NCBI GenBank assembly: GCA_034440455.1
Contig: JAWXCB010000036.1
Location: 1-60,398, forward strand
Source of the DNA: JAWXCB01 sp034440455
GTDB lineage: Bacteria > Bacteroidota > Bacteroidia > Chitinophagales > CAIOSU01
Length of the DNA stretch: 60,398 nt
Direction: 5' to 3'
Under the pieces are notes generated by a model that saw only the letters and a program-made list of their open reading frames with translations, searched no databases and had not been told where the DNA came from. The position numbers and the translations under genes are program-made. Below, one piece after another: positions 35,208 through 42,122 of this stretch; positions within the stretch are counted from its first letter, which is position 1, and each line of letters starts with the position of its first letter.

Positions 35208-36857
35208 TTACATCCTGATTTTGAAAAATAGCCGCATCAGCACCCACACGGTGAAAAAGGCAGAGAAGCCAAACATCGCATCTGCAATCCAAGTGGGCGG
35301 TCCCCAGATTTTCAGAACGATGGAAGCGGCAAGCAGCGAGCCGGTGAGGAAGGTCAATGCAACTATTCTACCGATATTCCATAACATGCGCATGGTGGAG
35401 GCATCGGCTTTCAATTCGAAATCGTGAATGAGCCTGCCTTCCTTCAGCTTGTAAAGAATCTCACTGACATCGTTAGGAAAATCGCGGATGAGCGCCACAT
35501 AGTCCTGCATGGTTTCATAAATTTCATGCGCCACTGCTTTTGGGGCGTATTTTATTTTCACCAGGTCTTCTGCATAGGGCTGTATCATGGTTGCGAGGGA
35601 TATGTGGCTATCGAGGTTATAACCCACCTTTTCAATAGTAGCAAGTGTCTTTATCAATAAATAGATGCTGCTCGGAAGATTGAGCTTGAACTTGAGCATG
35701 ATGTTCACGCATTCATTCAGCATTTGAGAAAAGGGAATCGTATCGTAGGTATATCCATTGTAGCGCAGCAACAGGTCATGCACTGCAAATTCAAGATTTT
35801 CCCGTTCGCGATAAAATCTCTTATCGCACAAGTCAAGCAGTCCGTCCGTGATAGTGCCCGCATTTTTGGTAGCGATGCCCACGGAGAAATTGGCAAGAAA
35901 ATTCATGTGAGCCGGCTTCAGCATGCCTGCCATTCCAAAATCAATGAGCGCCACGCGGTTGCCGGGCTGGATAAAGAGATTCCCCCCGTGCGGGTCGCCA
36001 TGAAAAAACCCATGCTCGAAAATCATTTTCAAAAAAATCTGTGTGCCATTCTTAGCCACCTCTTTAGGGTCATAACCCTGCCGGGTTAATTCTTCGGCAT
36101 TATCAGGATGGCTGCCGCTGACATATTCCATCACGAGCAGCCTGCGGGTAGTGTGCTCCGTGTACACGTGCGGTATCTTGCAATAGTCCGTATGCCTGAA
36201 CATCTCCTCAAAGCGCTTGGCGTTGGCGCCCTCCAACTGGTAATTCATTTCCTGCATCATGATTTCACCGAATTCATTCACGAAGCCGACAATATCCACT
36301 ACTGTCAGCCCGGGATATTCTTTCACCAATTGCTCGGTGAGCAGCCTGAGCAGTGAAATATCCAGCTTCACTTTTGGCTCGATGTCGGGGCGCTGAATTT
36401 TAAGAATGACGGGCGTTCCATCTTTGAGCCGGGCTTTGTACACCTGCCCGATGGAAGCGGAGGCAAAACATTTCGGCTCGAACTCGTCAAAAAAAGAGGT
36501 GATGGGACCTCCAAGCTCTTTTTCGATAAGTTCTATAGCCACCTCATCATCACACGGCTCCGCGCTGCACTGCAGCTTTTTCAATTCCTCGCGCAATTGC
36601 TCAGAGACGATATCAGGACGGTCGGCTAAAATTTGCCCGAATTTCACAAAGGTGGGTCCCAGCTTTTCTATTTCTTTTCTTAATCTTTCAGGCTGGGGAA
36701 TAACTTGTCCGTAGCGTTTGTATTTGGCGGGGATTAATCCTTTAAGCCGGTGCTCGCTCAACCAATTGATAATAAAAAACTTCATCATGGTTCCCATGAT
36801 GAAAATGCCGCGAACGATGCGCAGATAATAGAAATGTACCTTGAATATTCCGAACAT
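35208..36857 (-). CDS. AarF/UbiB (ABC1) atypical kinase-like protein
   Basis: 549 residues. The ABC1 signature runs from residue ~65: KLGPTFVKFGQILADRPDIV (KxGQ motif region), then SASIGQVYKARLKDG (A-rich nucleotide loop), VMEYVSG, HGFFHGDPHGGNL (catalytic loop) and LIDFGMAG (metal-binding DFG-like). Two transmembrane helices at the C-terminus (about 495-545) anchor it. UbiB-type proteins use ATP to assist isoprenoid-quinone metabolism. A small coiled-coil gene lies 1 bp upstream, clearly in the same operon. Confidence 0.94.
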   Translation of the reverse strand: MFGIFKVHFYYLRIVRGIFIMGTMMKFFIINWLSEHRLKGLIPAKYKRYGQVIPQPERLRKEIEKLGPTFVKFGQILADRPDIVSEQLREELKKLQCSAEPCDDEVAIELIEKELGGPITSFFDEFEPKCFASASIGQVYKARLKDGTPVILKIQRPDIEPKVKLDISLLRLLTEQLVKEYPGLTVVDIVGFVNEFGEIMMQEMNYQLEGANAKRFEEMFRHTDYCKIPHVYTEHTTRRLLVMEYVSGSHPDNAEELTRQGYDPKEVAKNGTQIFLKMIFEHGFFHGDPHGGNLFIQPGNRVALIDFGMAGMLKPAHMNFLANFSVGIATKNAGTITDGLLDLCDKRFYRERENLEFAVHDLLLRYNGYTYDTIPFSQMLNECVNIMLKFKLNLPSSIYLLIKTLATIEKVGYNLDSHISLATMIQPYAEDLVKIKYAPKAVAHEIYETMQDYVALIRDFPNDVSEILYKLKEGRLIHDFELKADASTMRMLWNIGRIVALTFLTGSLLAASIVLKIWGPPTWIADAMFGFSAFFTVWVLMRLFFKIRM

Positions 36858-36858
36858 C

Positions 36859-37164
36859 TTATTTCTTCTCTTTCTGTTGCTGTAATTCTTGAGTCAGATT
36901 CTTGATAGCTTGTGTCAATTCATCAATTCTGCTTTTATCAGGAAAATCCGAATCGGAAACCGCGCTTTTAATAGAGGTTTCCAGATTGATATTTGATTTT
37001 GTATCCTCTAAGTAATCCAATATTGCCTTTGCCCATTTCCCGGCTTTTTCAGGCTCTTTATTAAAACCTTCTATAACCTCAGAAACCTTGCTGACGAATG
37101 TTTCCCTGTCGGATATGCTGACGGTGATTCCTAACCGTAATAGATTGGAGAAAAGATTTTGCAT
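36859..37164 (-). CDS. Small helical/coiled-coil protein cotranscribed with UbiB
   Basis: 101 residues, all predicted helical. SDRETFVSKVSEVIEGFNKE occupies the front and a C-terminal coiled coil (RIDELTQAIKNLTQELQQQK) the end. It resembles short phasin-like helper proteins found next to UbiB homologues in this phylum. The stop lies 1 bp before the UbiB ATG. Function unknown; a partner of the kinase-like protein is a reasonable inference. Confidence 0.75.
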   Translation of the reverse strand: MQNLFSNLLRLGITVSISDRETFVSKVSEVIEGFNKEPEKAGKWAKAILDYLEDTKSNINLETSIKSAVSDSDFPDKSRIDELTQAIKNLTQELQQQKEKK

Positions 37165-37225
37165 AAGGTGATTTATATTGTCATTGACTAGGATTTAATA
37201 TTCTCGTTTGTCGCCTTCGCCTTAT

Positions 37226-37459
37226 CTATTTATAGTGGCTATTGTAGAGAATCTCAACTAATAAGCCTACCACGAATAAATACCCAGCAACGGCATTTCT
37301 TGTTTGTTGTCCAATGAGAGCGTATAACTAGTGCTGGGTAATGATGAGTACAACGAAGGCGGTGATGATGAAAATTGCGATCTTGTAAAATAAAATACTG
37401 CTGCTGACATATATATCAGCAGCAGTATCAGATTTTACTAATTGAGTTCTTGTTTCCGC
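37226..37459 (-). pseudogene. Remnant of a holin-superfamily (phage_holin_3_6-like) small membrane protein
   Basis: Reading leftward from 37459 the frame gives AETRTQLVKSDTAADIYVSS, then SILFYKIAIFIITAFVVLII, a TAG at 37328-37330, then LYALIGQQTRNAVAGYLFVV and a stop at 37226. This matches the usual order of the short two-helix proteins encoded beside YtxH in Bacteroidota (ETR..L.K...AD.AA......S, helix, LA.LIG, GY..V.G). The start codon and N-terminus are missing and one in-frame stop interrupts it. The inverted repeat at 37395-37428 falls inside this frame. I see no other gene in 37165-37538. Confidence 0.55.
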
Positions 37460-37538
37460 ATATTACCTTACATGCTCAATGAGATATCAAGGATTGACTT
37501 CTCTTTTCCATGTAAACAGCAACTGTGAGAATCAGAAA

Positions 37539-37880
37539 TCAAATTGACGGAGAGTAACCCGGCTTCTTTATTTTATTCCTGTCATCAAAGTCGGATTTAA
37601 CGCCATCGGTTCTTTCCTTGCCCATTACGGTTAAATCACTGAGTTTGTCCTTCCCTTCCTGATACTTATCCTTCACGTAATCCTTTCCTTCCTGGTATTT
37701 GTCCTTCACATAATTCTTTCCCTCCTCCATCTTGGAATCCAGTTCTTCCTTCATCTCATCTTTTTTGCCGATGATGTTTTTGCGGGTGTTGCTGCCCTTG
37801 TCAGGCGCATACAACACACCGAGAGTGGCGCCTACTGCTGCTCCGAGCAGGAATCCGCCTAATGTTTTTGTTGTTGACAT
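37539..37880 (-). CDS. YtxH-domain stress protein
   Basis: 113 residues. It starts with the YtxH glycine/alanine-rich membrane helix (LGGFLLGAAVGATLGVLYAP, then DKGSNTRKNI). A charged amphipathic helix follows, containing a perfect tandem YVKDKYQEGKD repeat (about 57-78). YtxH proteins are general-stress membrane proteins of unknown mechanism. It has the second copy of the GTAAC-N16-GTAAC element upstream at the same distance as the ferritin-like gene, so both are probably controlled together. A decayed holin-like gene follows it. Confidence 0.9.
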   Translation of the reverse strand: MSTTKTLGGFLLGAAVGATLGVLYAPDKGSNTRKNIIGKKDEMKEELDSKMEEGKNYVKDKYQEGKDYVKDKYQEGKDKLSDLTVMGKERTDGVKSDFDDRNKIKKPGYSPSI

Positions 37881-37917
37881 TGTTTTAATTTTTTTTTGTG
37901 ATTAAAATTTTACGCCA

Positions 37918-37979
37918 CAAAGATGAGCCTGATAATAAAAGAAAGCGTTACACAATTCCGGAAAAAAGTTACATGATTC
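37918..37979 (-). promoter_or_regulatory. Stress promoter element, copy 2
   Basis: See copy 1 at 34941. The two GTAAC boxes (plus-strand GTTAC at 37947 and 37968) and the central TCCGGA are identical. The proximal box lies 67 bp before the YtxH ATG. The far end runs into the last codons of the decayed AraC-type gene. Confidence 0.6.
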
Positions 37980-38513
37980 ATACATTTTCCGGTGGGATGC
38001 TTCTCTTGTGCTTGAGTTGCTTGAAGTAGGTAAGCGTGAACCCCATAACTTTCATGAACTGGTTGGATAAATGCGCCACGCTGCTGTAGTTCCGCTTGTA
38101 AGCTATTTCTCTAGATTGAGTTCATTATATAAGAGCAATTCTTTGTCCCTTTCAATTTTGTGACCGATAATGTACTGTTCATCGTAATACCAGTTACTTC
38201 TGAAAAAAGGTTGGCAAGGAGCTGTAGTTATAGGTAAGTTTCTAACTAAGATAATCGGAGTATTTTATTTTAGGCAACTCGTCTGAATAATGTACTATTT
38301 CAACGATAATATTTTTATTTTTCCAATCAGCATCGCTTTTTGGTCATCCGTCAGCTCAAGCCCCGATTTTAATAAAGCGATCTTCAACTTGGCGCGTTGT
38401 TTATCAGTAATATTTTCCTTGATTTGCACTTCACCCAATTCCAGCACACCGTAATGTAACTCGAGGTTATCCAACTCAGCCTTCACCACCATTTTGCAGC
38501 GAATGGATACCAT
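37978..38513 (-). pseudogene. Decayed AraC-family regulator, several frameshifts and an in-frame stop
   Basis: The start MVSIRCKMVVKAELDNLELH and the following VLELGEVQIKENITDKQRAK match a short (~190 residue) AraC-type family common in Bacteroidota. At an A/T run near 38312 one base is missing; the next frame gives IIVEIVHYSDELPKIKYSDY, then a TAG at 38242-38244. Further shifts lead to FSEVTGIT, then QYIIGHKIERDKELLLYNEL, then REIAYKRNYSSVAHLSNQFM and TYFKQLKHKR before TGA 37978. The pieces lie in the right order. At least four frameshifts plus a nonsense codon show long decay. The N-terminal fragment (38295-38513) is the only uninterrupted part. Confidence 0.8.
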
Positions 38514-38565
38514 TGTTTTAATTAACGGAATGTTTTTTAAAGGCTTTGCCAAAAGAGGTGTCTTA

Positions 38566-39063
38566 TTAAAACTTTTTAGTGTAGCTATGGCAATATGGAT
38601 TACCTCCACCCTTGGTATAATATTGCTGATGCTTGTCCTCCGCTACCCAAAAGTCTCCGGCTTTTGCCACTTCAGTAACCACCTCATGCCCTTTCTCCCT
38701 TAACGTCTGGATTAATCGCTCAGTAACTTCTTTTTGTTCATCATCCTTATAAAAGACCGCTGAACGGTATTGCGAACCAATATCAGGTCCTTGCCTGTTT
38801 TTTTGAGCTGGGTTATGGGTTTCAAAAAATAGTTTAGTAAGTTCCTCATACGAGGTGAGTGAAGGATCGAAAGTTACTTCCACTGCTTCGGCATGTCCTG
38901 TGATGCCGGAACACACGTCCCGGTAGGTTGCGTTTTCTTTATTTCCACCAGTGAAGCCCACTGTCGTTTTAATCACACCCTTTACTTTTTGAAAATAATA
39001 TTCAGTTCCCCAAAAACATCCTGATGCAAAAATTGCCCTATCGGTTTTTTCTGCTGTTGTCAT
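38566..39063 (-). CDS. msrA: Peptide methionine sulfoxide reductase MsrA
   Basis: 165 residues from ATG 39063 (MTTAEKTDRAIFASGCFWGT). The catalytic cysteine is C16 in GCFWGTE. TVGFTGG, YRDVCSGITGHAEAVEV and FFETHNPAQKNRQGPDIGSQ, then YRSAVF, are all family blocks. It reduces the S-epimer of methionine sulfoxide, free or in proteins. The start overlaps the msrB stop by 4 bp, so the two are translated in a coupled way and together repair both sulfoxide epimers. No signal peptide; cytosolic. Confidence 0.97.
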   Translation of the reverse strand: MTTAEKTDRAIFASGCFWGTEYYFQKVKGVIKTTVGFTGGNKENATYRDVCSGITGHAEAVEVTFDPSLTSYEELTKLFFETHNPAQKNRQGPDIGSQYRSAVFYKDDEQKEVTERLIQTLREKGHEVVTEVAKAGDFWVAEDKHQQYYTKGGGNPYCHSYTKKF

Positions 39064-39425
39064 GTTGTTGCAGGGATAAATTTCAGGGAGATGGAATTCA
39101 CGCAATGCCTGATGTTTTTTGCGGTAAATCGTTCACCCTTAAACACGTGACCCAAGTGGGCATCACAAGCATTGCAAACTATTTCTATCCTGCTTCCATC
39201 GGCATCTGTCAGATGTTTTACAGTGCCTTTCATCTCATCATCAAAGCTGGGCCATCCGCAGTGCGAATCAAACTTATCATTAGAGCGATAGAGTGGAGTA
39301 TTGCATCTGCGGCATACGTATGTGCCTGCTTGCTTATTGTCATTGTATTCACCGGTGCCCGGCCGTTCGGTTCCTTTGTGAACAATGACGTTTTCTTCTT
39401 CAGAAGTTAATTTGTTATATTCCAT
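39060..39425 (-). CDS. msrB: Peptide methionine-R-sulfoxide reductase MsrB
   Basis: 121 residues. The zinc cysteines are in YVCRRCNTPL (C38, C41) and VCNACDAHLGHVF (C84, C87). The catalytic cysteine is C108 in RHCVNSISLKF. SHCGWPSFDDEM and the GTE/RPGTGEY N-terminal block are typical. It reduces the R-epimer of methionine sulfoxide. It is the first gene of the msrB-msrA pair and lies among other oxidative-stress genes. Confidence 0.97.
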   Translation of the reverse strand: MEYNKLTSEEENVIVHKGTERPGTGEYNDNKQAGTYVCRRCNTPLYRSNDKFDSHCGWPSFDDEMKGTVKHLTDADGSRIEIVCNACDAHLGHVFKGERFTAKNIRHCVNSISLKFIPATT

Positions 39426-39547
39426 TTTCAGGATTTTCCATTGAAATTTATTCTACCCTACAATCTATGCTCATTCGTATCTTCACTTGAAATAAACTTG
39501 CTTGGGAGCTTTGAGCTAACGCACTACAAAAATCCAGCTGTACTTTT

Positions 39548-40045
39548 TCATAAAGCAATTTTTCCATGCTCGCCTTCCGCATATTCCTTTCCGGTAACAA
39601 TTGCTTTCAGCATGTTAAAAAGAACTACCATTTTGCTTGAACTGCCATCCCAATAACTTACTTCATCGGGCGTTACTTTAATAAGCGTCATGTCAGGGTC
39701 GTCTAAGCCAAGGGGAAACCATGCTTTCAAAACCGGACTCCACAATTCTTTCATTTTTGCTTTGTCGTGATGCAAAGCGCCTGAACCATGAATCATTAAA
39801 TAATTATTACTGTTTTCACTGGCAATCGCGACAGCTACTTTTTGACTTTCTTCCAGCGCATCTACTTTATGCGATGATGCCTTCGTAAAAAACCACAGGG
39901 CGCCATCCTCATCAATTTTATTGATGCTCATTGGCCTGCCTGATAAATTTTCACTATTTCCTTCAAGTGTGATGAACATGCAGATGCGCGTTTCCTTCAC
40001 CATGGCAATAAACTTTTCTATATTTTGATTGTGTTCGTCTTTCAT
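39548..40045 (-). CDS. Pyridoxamine-5'-phosphate-oxidase-like (general stress protein 26) flavin-binding protein
   Basis: 165 residues with the split-barrel fold of GSP26/PNPOx-like proteins: KETRICMFITLEGNSENLSG, RPMSINKIDEDGALWFFTKA, SSHKVDALEESQKVAVAIAS and YLMIHGSGALHHDKAKMKEL. These bind FMN or F420 and are induced by general stress in several bacteria; the substrate is unknown. There is no signal peptide. It stands between msrBA and the short disordered gene. Confidence 0.88.
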   Translation of the reverse strand: MKDEHNQNIEKFIAMVKETRICMFITLEGNSENLSGRPMSINKIDEDGALWFFTKASSHKVDALEESQKVAVAIASENSNNYLMIHGSGALHHDKAKMKELWSPVLKAWFPLGLDDPDMTLIKVTPDEVSYWDGSSSKMVVLFNMLKAIVTGKEYAEGEHGKIAL

Positions 40046-40139
40046 AATATTGTTTTTAATTTTTGAACCATTCTGAAATTTATTTTACTTGCCGAGTTTC
40101 TATTTGATAGAAAAATATTCACGCGTTCGGATACTCCCT

Positions 40140-40163
40140 CCGTCAGATGATAGCATCTGACGG
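40140..40163. other. Perfect inverted repeat between stress genes
   Basis: CCGTCAGATG-atag-CATCTGACGG, a 10-bp perfect stem in the 231-bp gap upstream of the flavin-binding protein gene. No T-run follows on either strand. It may be a regulator site or an RNA hairpin. Nothing else gene-like is seen in 40046-40228. Confidence 0.5.
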
Positions 40164-40228
40164 CATACGCGCAAACGGCTCTTTATTTACGCGCGGCATG
40201 CTGAAATAATTTCTCCGAATAACAAATG

Positions 40229-40265
40229 AACTGAGAAAATCTTACGGGAATTTCTCACGTTCATT
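40229..40265 (-). terminator. 3' stem-loop behind the N/Q/E-rich gene, copy 2
   Basis: TGAAC.TGAGAAA pairs with TTTCTCACGTTCA around the loop ATCTTACGGGAA. Stem and loop sequence match copy 1 at 33628 (GAGAAAATCTTACxGGA). It lies 12 bp behind the gene stop, as copy 1 lies 15 bp behind its gene. Confidence 0.6.
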
Positions 40266-40276
40266 TCATCGCTCAA

Positions 40277-40543
40277 TTAACGATTTGGTTTTGAGCCTTG
40301 GCTTGACCTCTGGCTTTTTTCCTGACCGCTGCTTTGATTCCTTTCCTGACGGTTTTGCTGGTCAGAAGAAGTTTTTGATGTGTTTTGCTCCTGCATTGTT
40401 TCCTCTTCTTCTTCAACATCATTGTGTTTTTCAGAAGAGTTGCCTGCTTTTTTTTGGTTGCCTTGATTTTGCCGGCTACCCTGATTCTGTTGTTGACCTG
40501 TGGGAGTTTTTTGGCTCTGTTGGTCTTTTGGATTTGCTTTCAT
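40277..40543 (-). CDS. Short intrinsically disordered N/Q/E-rich protein, paralogue of 33676-34230
   Basis: 88 residues, fully hydrophilic. The N-terminus (KDQQSQKTPTGQQQNQGSRQ, then NQGNQKKAGNSSEK) aligns closely with the longer protein 6 kb away, while the middle is shorter and the end (GSKPNR against GNNQNR) is similar. The 5' leader TAAATTTTTATTAACAATT and the 3' hairpin are also shared, so the whole unit is a duplicated block. Probably a stress hydrophilin; not proven. Confidence 0.72.
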   Translation of the reverse strand: MKANPKDQQSQKTPTGQQQNQGSRQNQGNQKKAGNSSEKHNDVEEEEETMQEQNTSKTSSDQQNRQERNQSSGQEKSQRSSQGSKPNR

Positions 40544-40589
40544 TTGATTTTAGTTTTAATTGTTAATAAAAATTTACTGTGATTTTGAA

Positions 40590-40658
40590 TTATTTGCTTT
40601 TTGTTACAACCAGTGTTTCATTTTCGTTTTCCTTGGCGGTTGCACTTTGCTTTTTCTG
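40590..40658 (-). pseudogene. Remnant of the 3' end of a second DUF892 (YciE/F) gene
   Basis: Leftward from about 40658 one frame reads KQKKQSATAKENENETLVVT, then KSK and TAA at 40590. This corresponds to the end of the ferritin-like protein (DEENEEATETPVAVRRK). The DNA is also similar, and the downstream spacer and disordered gene follow in the same order as at 34278. No start or body of this second copy remains; the lipoprotein gene ends directly before it. Confidence 0.5.
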
Positions 40659-40659
40659 C

Positions 40660-41397
40660 TTATTTCCCTTTTTTCATTTCTTCTGTCTTCATGCCTTGCA
40701 TATTCTCTTTAGACCCTTTCATCGCATCTTCTTTTGAAAGACCTGTAGTGTTCATATCGGGGTCGCCAGCGCTACCTTGTATCGGGAAGGTGAGCTTTTG
40801 CATGTACTCTGGATTACCTCCATTCATTTTTTCCTTTACTATTTCACCGAATGCTTTTCGGGCTTCATCCACCGATTTTTTCCCAGTAATAATATCGTTG
40901 GCAAGGTTTAACGCTAACATATTATTGGCTTCTTTATCGCAACGCGCGCTTAACAAACCTTGTGTTCTGTCAATGATGACGCTGCCATCAAATTTTCCAA
41001 GTTCATCATATTTATCAGGTGACACTTTATAGCTGATGGTTTGCTTCAGCATATCTGTATGTTCAATCGGGAAGCTGTGTTTTGTTTCCTGCTTAGTAAC
41101 GTAGATGCTTTTCCATTGTCCTTTATTCATCCATACAAGCACTTCAGCACCCATCGCGTCCGGGTTGCCATATTTATCCATCATTTCCTGCGCTGCCATG
41201 CGGGATGCTTCGGGCCAGCTTTTTAAATCGGGCATTATTTTGTTGTTGTCAGAAGACATCTTATTATCCATTGACTTATCGTCCATAGACCTTTTGTCGT
41301 CCATGCCCGTTTTGTTTTCTTGCGCAGAAGTGTTACAGCTCTGCATCATTGCTGCTCCTGCAAGCAGGATGGCGGGAAGAAGAATTGATTTGTTCAT
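40660..41397 (-). CDS. Putative lipoprotein of the stress cluster, function unknown
   Basis: 245 residues. Lipoprotein signal MNKSILLPAILLAGAAMMQS with Cys21, then a low-complexity Asp/Lys/Met-rich repeat (DDKRSMDDKSMDNKMSSDNN). The folded part (about 55-210) has no domain I recognise. It includes KYGNPDAMGAEVLVWMNKGQ, TKHSFPIEHTDMLKQTISYK and DKEANNMLALNLANDIITGK. The C-terminus is a Met/Lys-rich tail. It lies 27 bp behind the sigma-like gene on the same strand, so it is probably controlled with it. Confidence 0.78.
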   Translation of the reverse strand: MNKSILLPAILLAGAAMMQSCNTSAQENKTGMDDKRSMDDKSMDNKMSSDNNKIMPDLKSWPEASRMAAQEMMDKYGNPDAMGAEVLVWMNKGQWKSIYVTKQETKHSFPIEHTDMLKQTISYKVSPDKYDELGKFDGSVIIDRTQGLLSARCDKEANNMLALNLANDIITGKKSVDEARKAFGEIVKEKMNGGNPEYMQKLTFPIQGSAGDPDMNTTGLSKEDAMKGSKENMQGMKTEEMKKGK

Positions 41398-41424
41398 TTG
41401 TTTGGTTTTTAAATTGTTACTTGT

Positions 41425-41955
41425 TTATAACTTGTTTAAAATATTGGTGAATGAATTATTTTCAATGGATACTGTATGCAGATGATTTTCTTCACTTCTT
41501 TTTTTGTTACGCAATTCTAAAAATTCAAGGCGCAGTTTTTTTTTCGCATCTTCCTCTGTGATGTTGCAAATGAATGCAACTTCTTTTAGCGAGTCGTGCC
41601 GGGTGCAAAGGAGATTAATGAGCGTTGCTGTTTCTGACAGGCTGCTTGCTTTGGGATTTATTCCCTGACGCTTTAATTGCTGTAATGCATAATTATGCGT
41701 ATGCCTCAACAGGGAGATGCAGAGAGCATGACCGTTTTCCAAAAAAGTTTTCTTTTCTTTTATTTGAAGGAAGGCTCCGGTTAAAATCTCCTCTGCCACC
41801 ACTTCATCCTCTGTAAGGTTGCAAATGATACCGTACATGGCGGGCGCGTATTTATCATAAAGATGCTCCCATGCTTTTAAATTATTTTCAGCAAGCATAG
41901 AGGGAAAATGTCGGTCTGACATTTTTTCTTCGATTGTAAAACTGTTTTCAGCCAT
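41425..41955 (-). CDS. Degenerate ECF-like RNA polymerase sigma factor
   Basis: 176 residues from ATG 41955 (MAENSFTIEEKMSD); a second ATG at 41967 is possible but crowds the promoter element. Region 2 is recognisable (AWEHLYDKYAPAMYGIICNL, EEILTGAFLQIKEK). The region-4 part (HDSLKEVAFICNITEEDAKK, then KLRLEFLELRNKK) keeps only a loose helix-turn-helix. It may be a true but diverged ECF sigma. The third, diverged copy of the GTAAC-type element lies directly upstream, which suggests autoregulation and that this factor reads the stress promoters. Confidence 0.75.
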   Translation of the reverse strand: MAENSFTIEEKMSDRHFPSMLAENNLKAWEHLYDKYAPAMYGIICNLTEDEVVAEEILTGAFLQIKEKKTFLENGHALCISLLRHTHNYALQQLKRQGINPKASSLSETATLINLLCTRHDSLKEVAFICNITEEDAKKKLRLEFLELRNKKRSEENHLHTVSIENNSFTNILNKL

Positions 41956-41971
41956 TCCACTTTGCAAGCCT

Positions 41972-42033
41972 CAAAGATGAAAACGTTTTCTGTGCAGACT
42001 GTTATATAATTCAGAAAAAGGTTTATATTATTC
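41972..42033 (-). promoter_or_regulatory. Stress promoter element, copy 3 (diverged)
   Basis: Shares CAAAGATGA, the spacing of 29 bp to the proximal box, TATAATTCaGAAAAA in place of CACAATTCCGGAAAA, and TTATTCACACATTTT at the far end. The boxes read GTTAT and TTTAT on the plus strand instead of GTTAC. It is placed just upstream of the sigma-like gene. Confidence 0.5.
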
Positions 42034-42122
42034 ACACATTTTTACTTCTGGAACAGAATTAAATAAGAAGGACGAGTTAGAATTTATATTACCTGATGGA
42101 AAATCATGAAGGAATCTTGCTT

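Noticed and set aside
37395..37428. Perfect inverted repeat ATACTGCTGCTGA/TCAGCAGCAGTAT that looks like a terminator
   Set aside because: It lies inside the coding frame of the holin-like remnant and has no T-run on the proper side, so it is probably a chance palindrome of the decayed gene.
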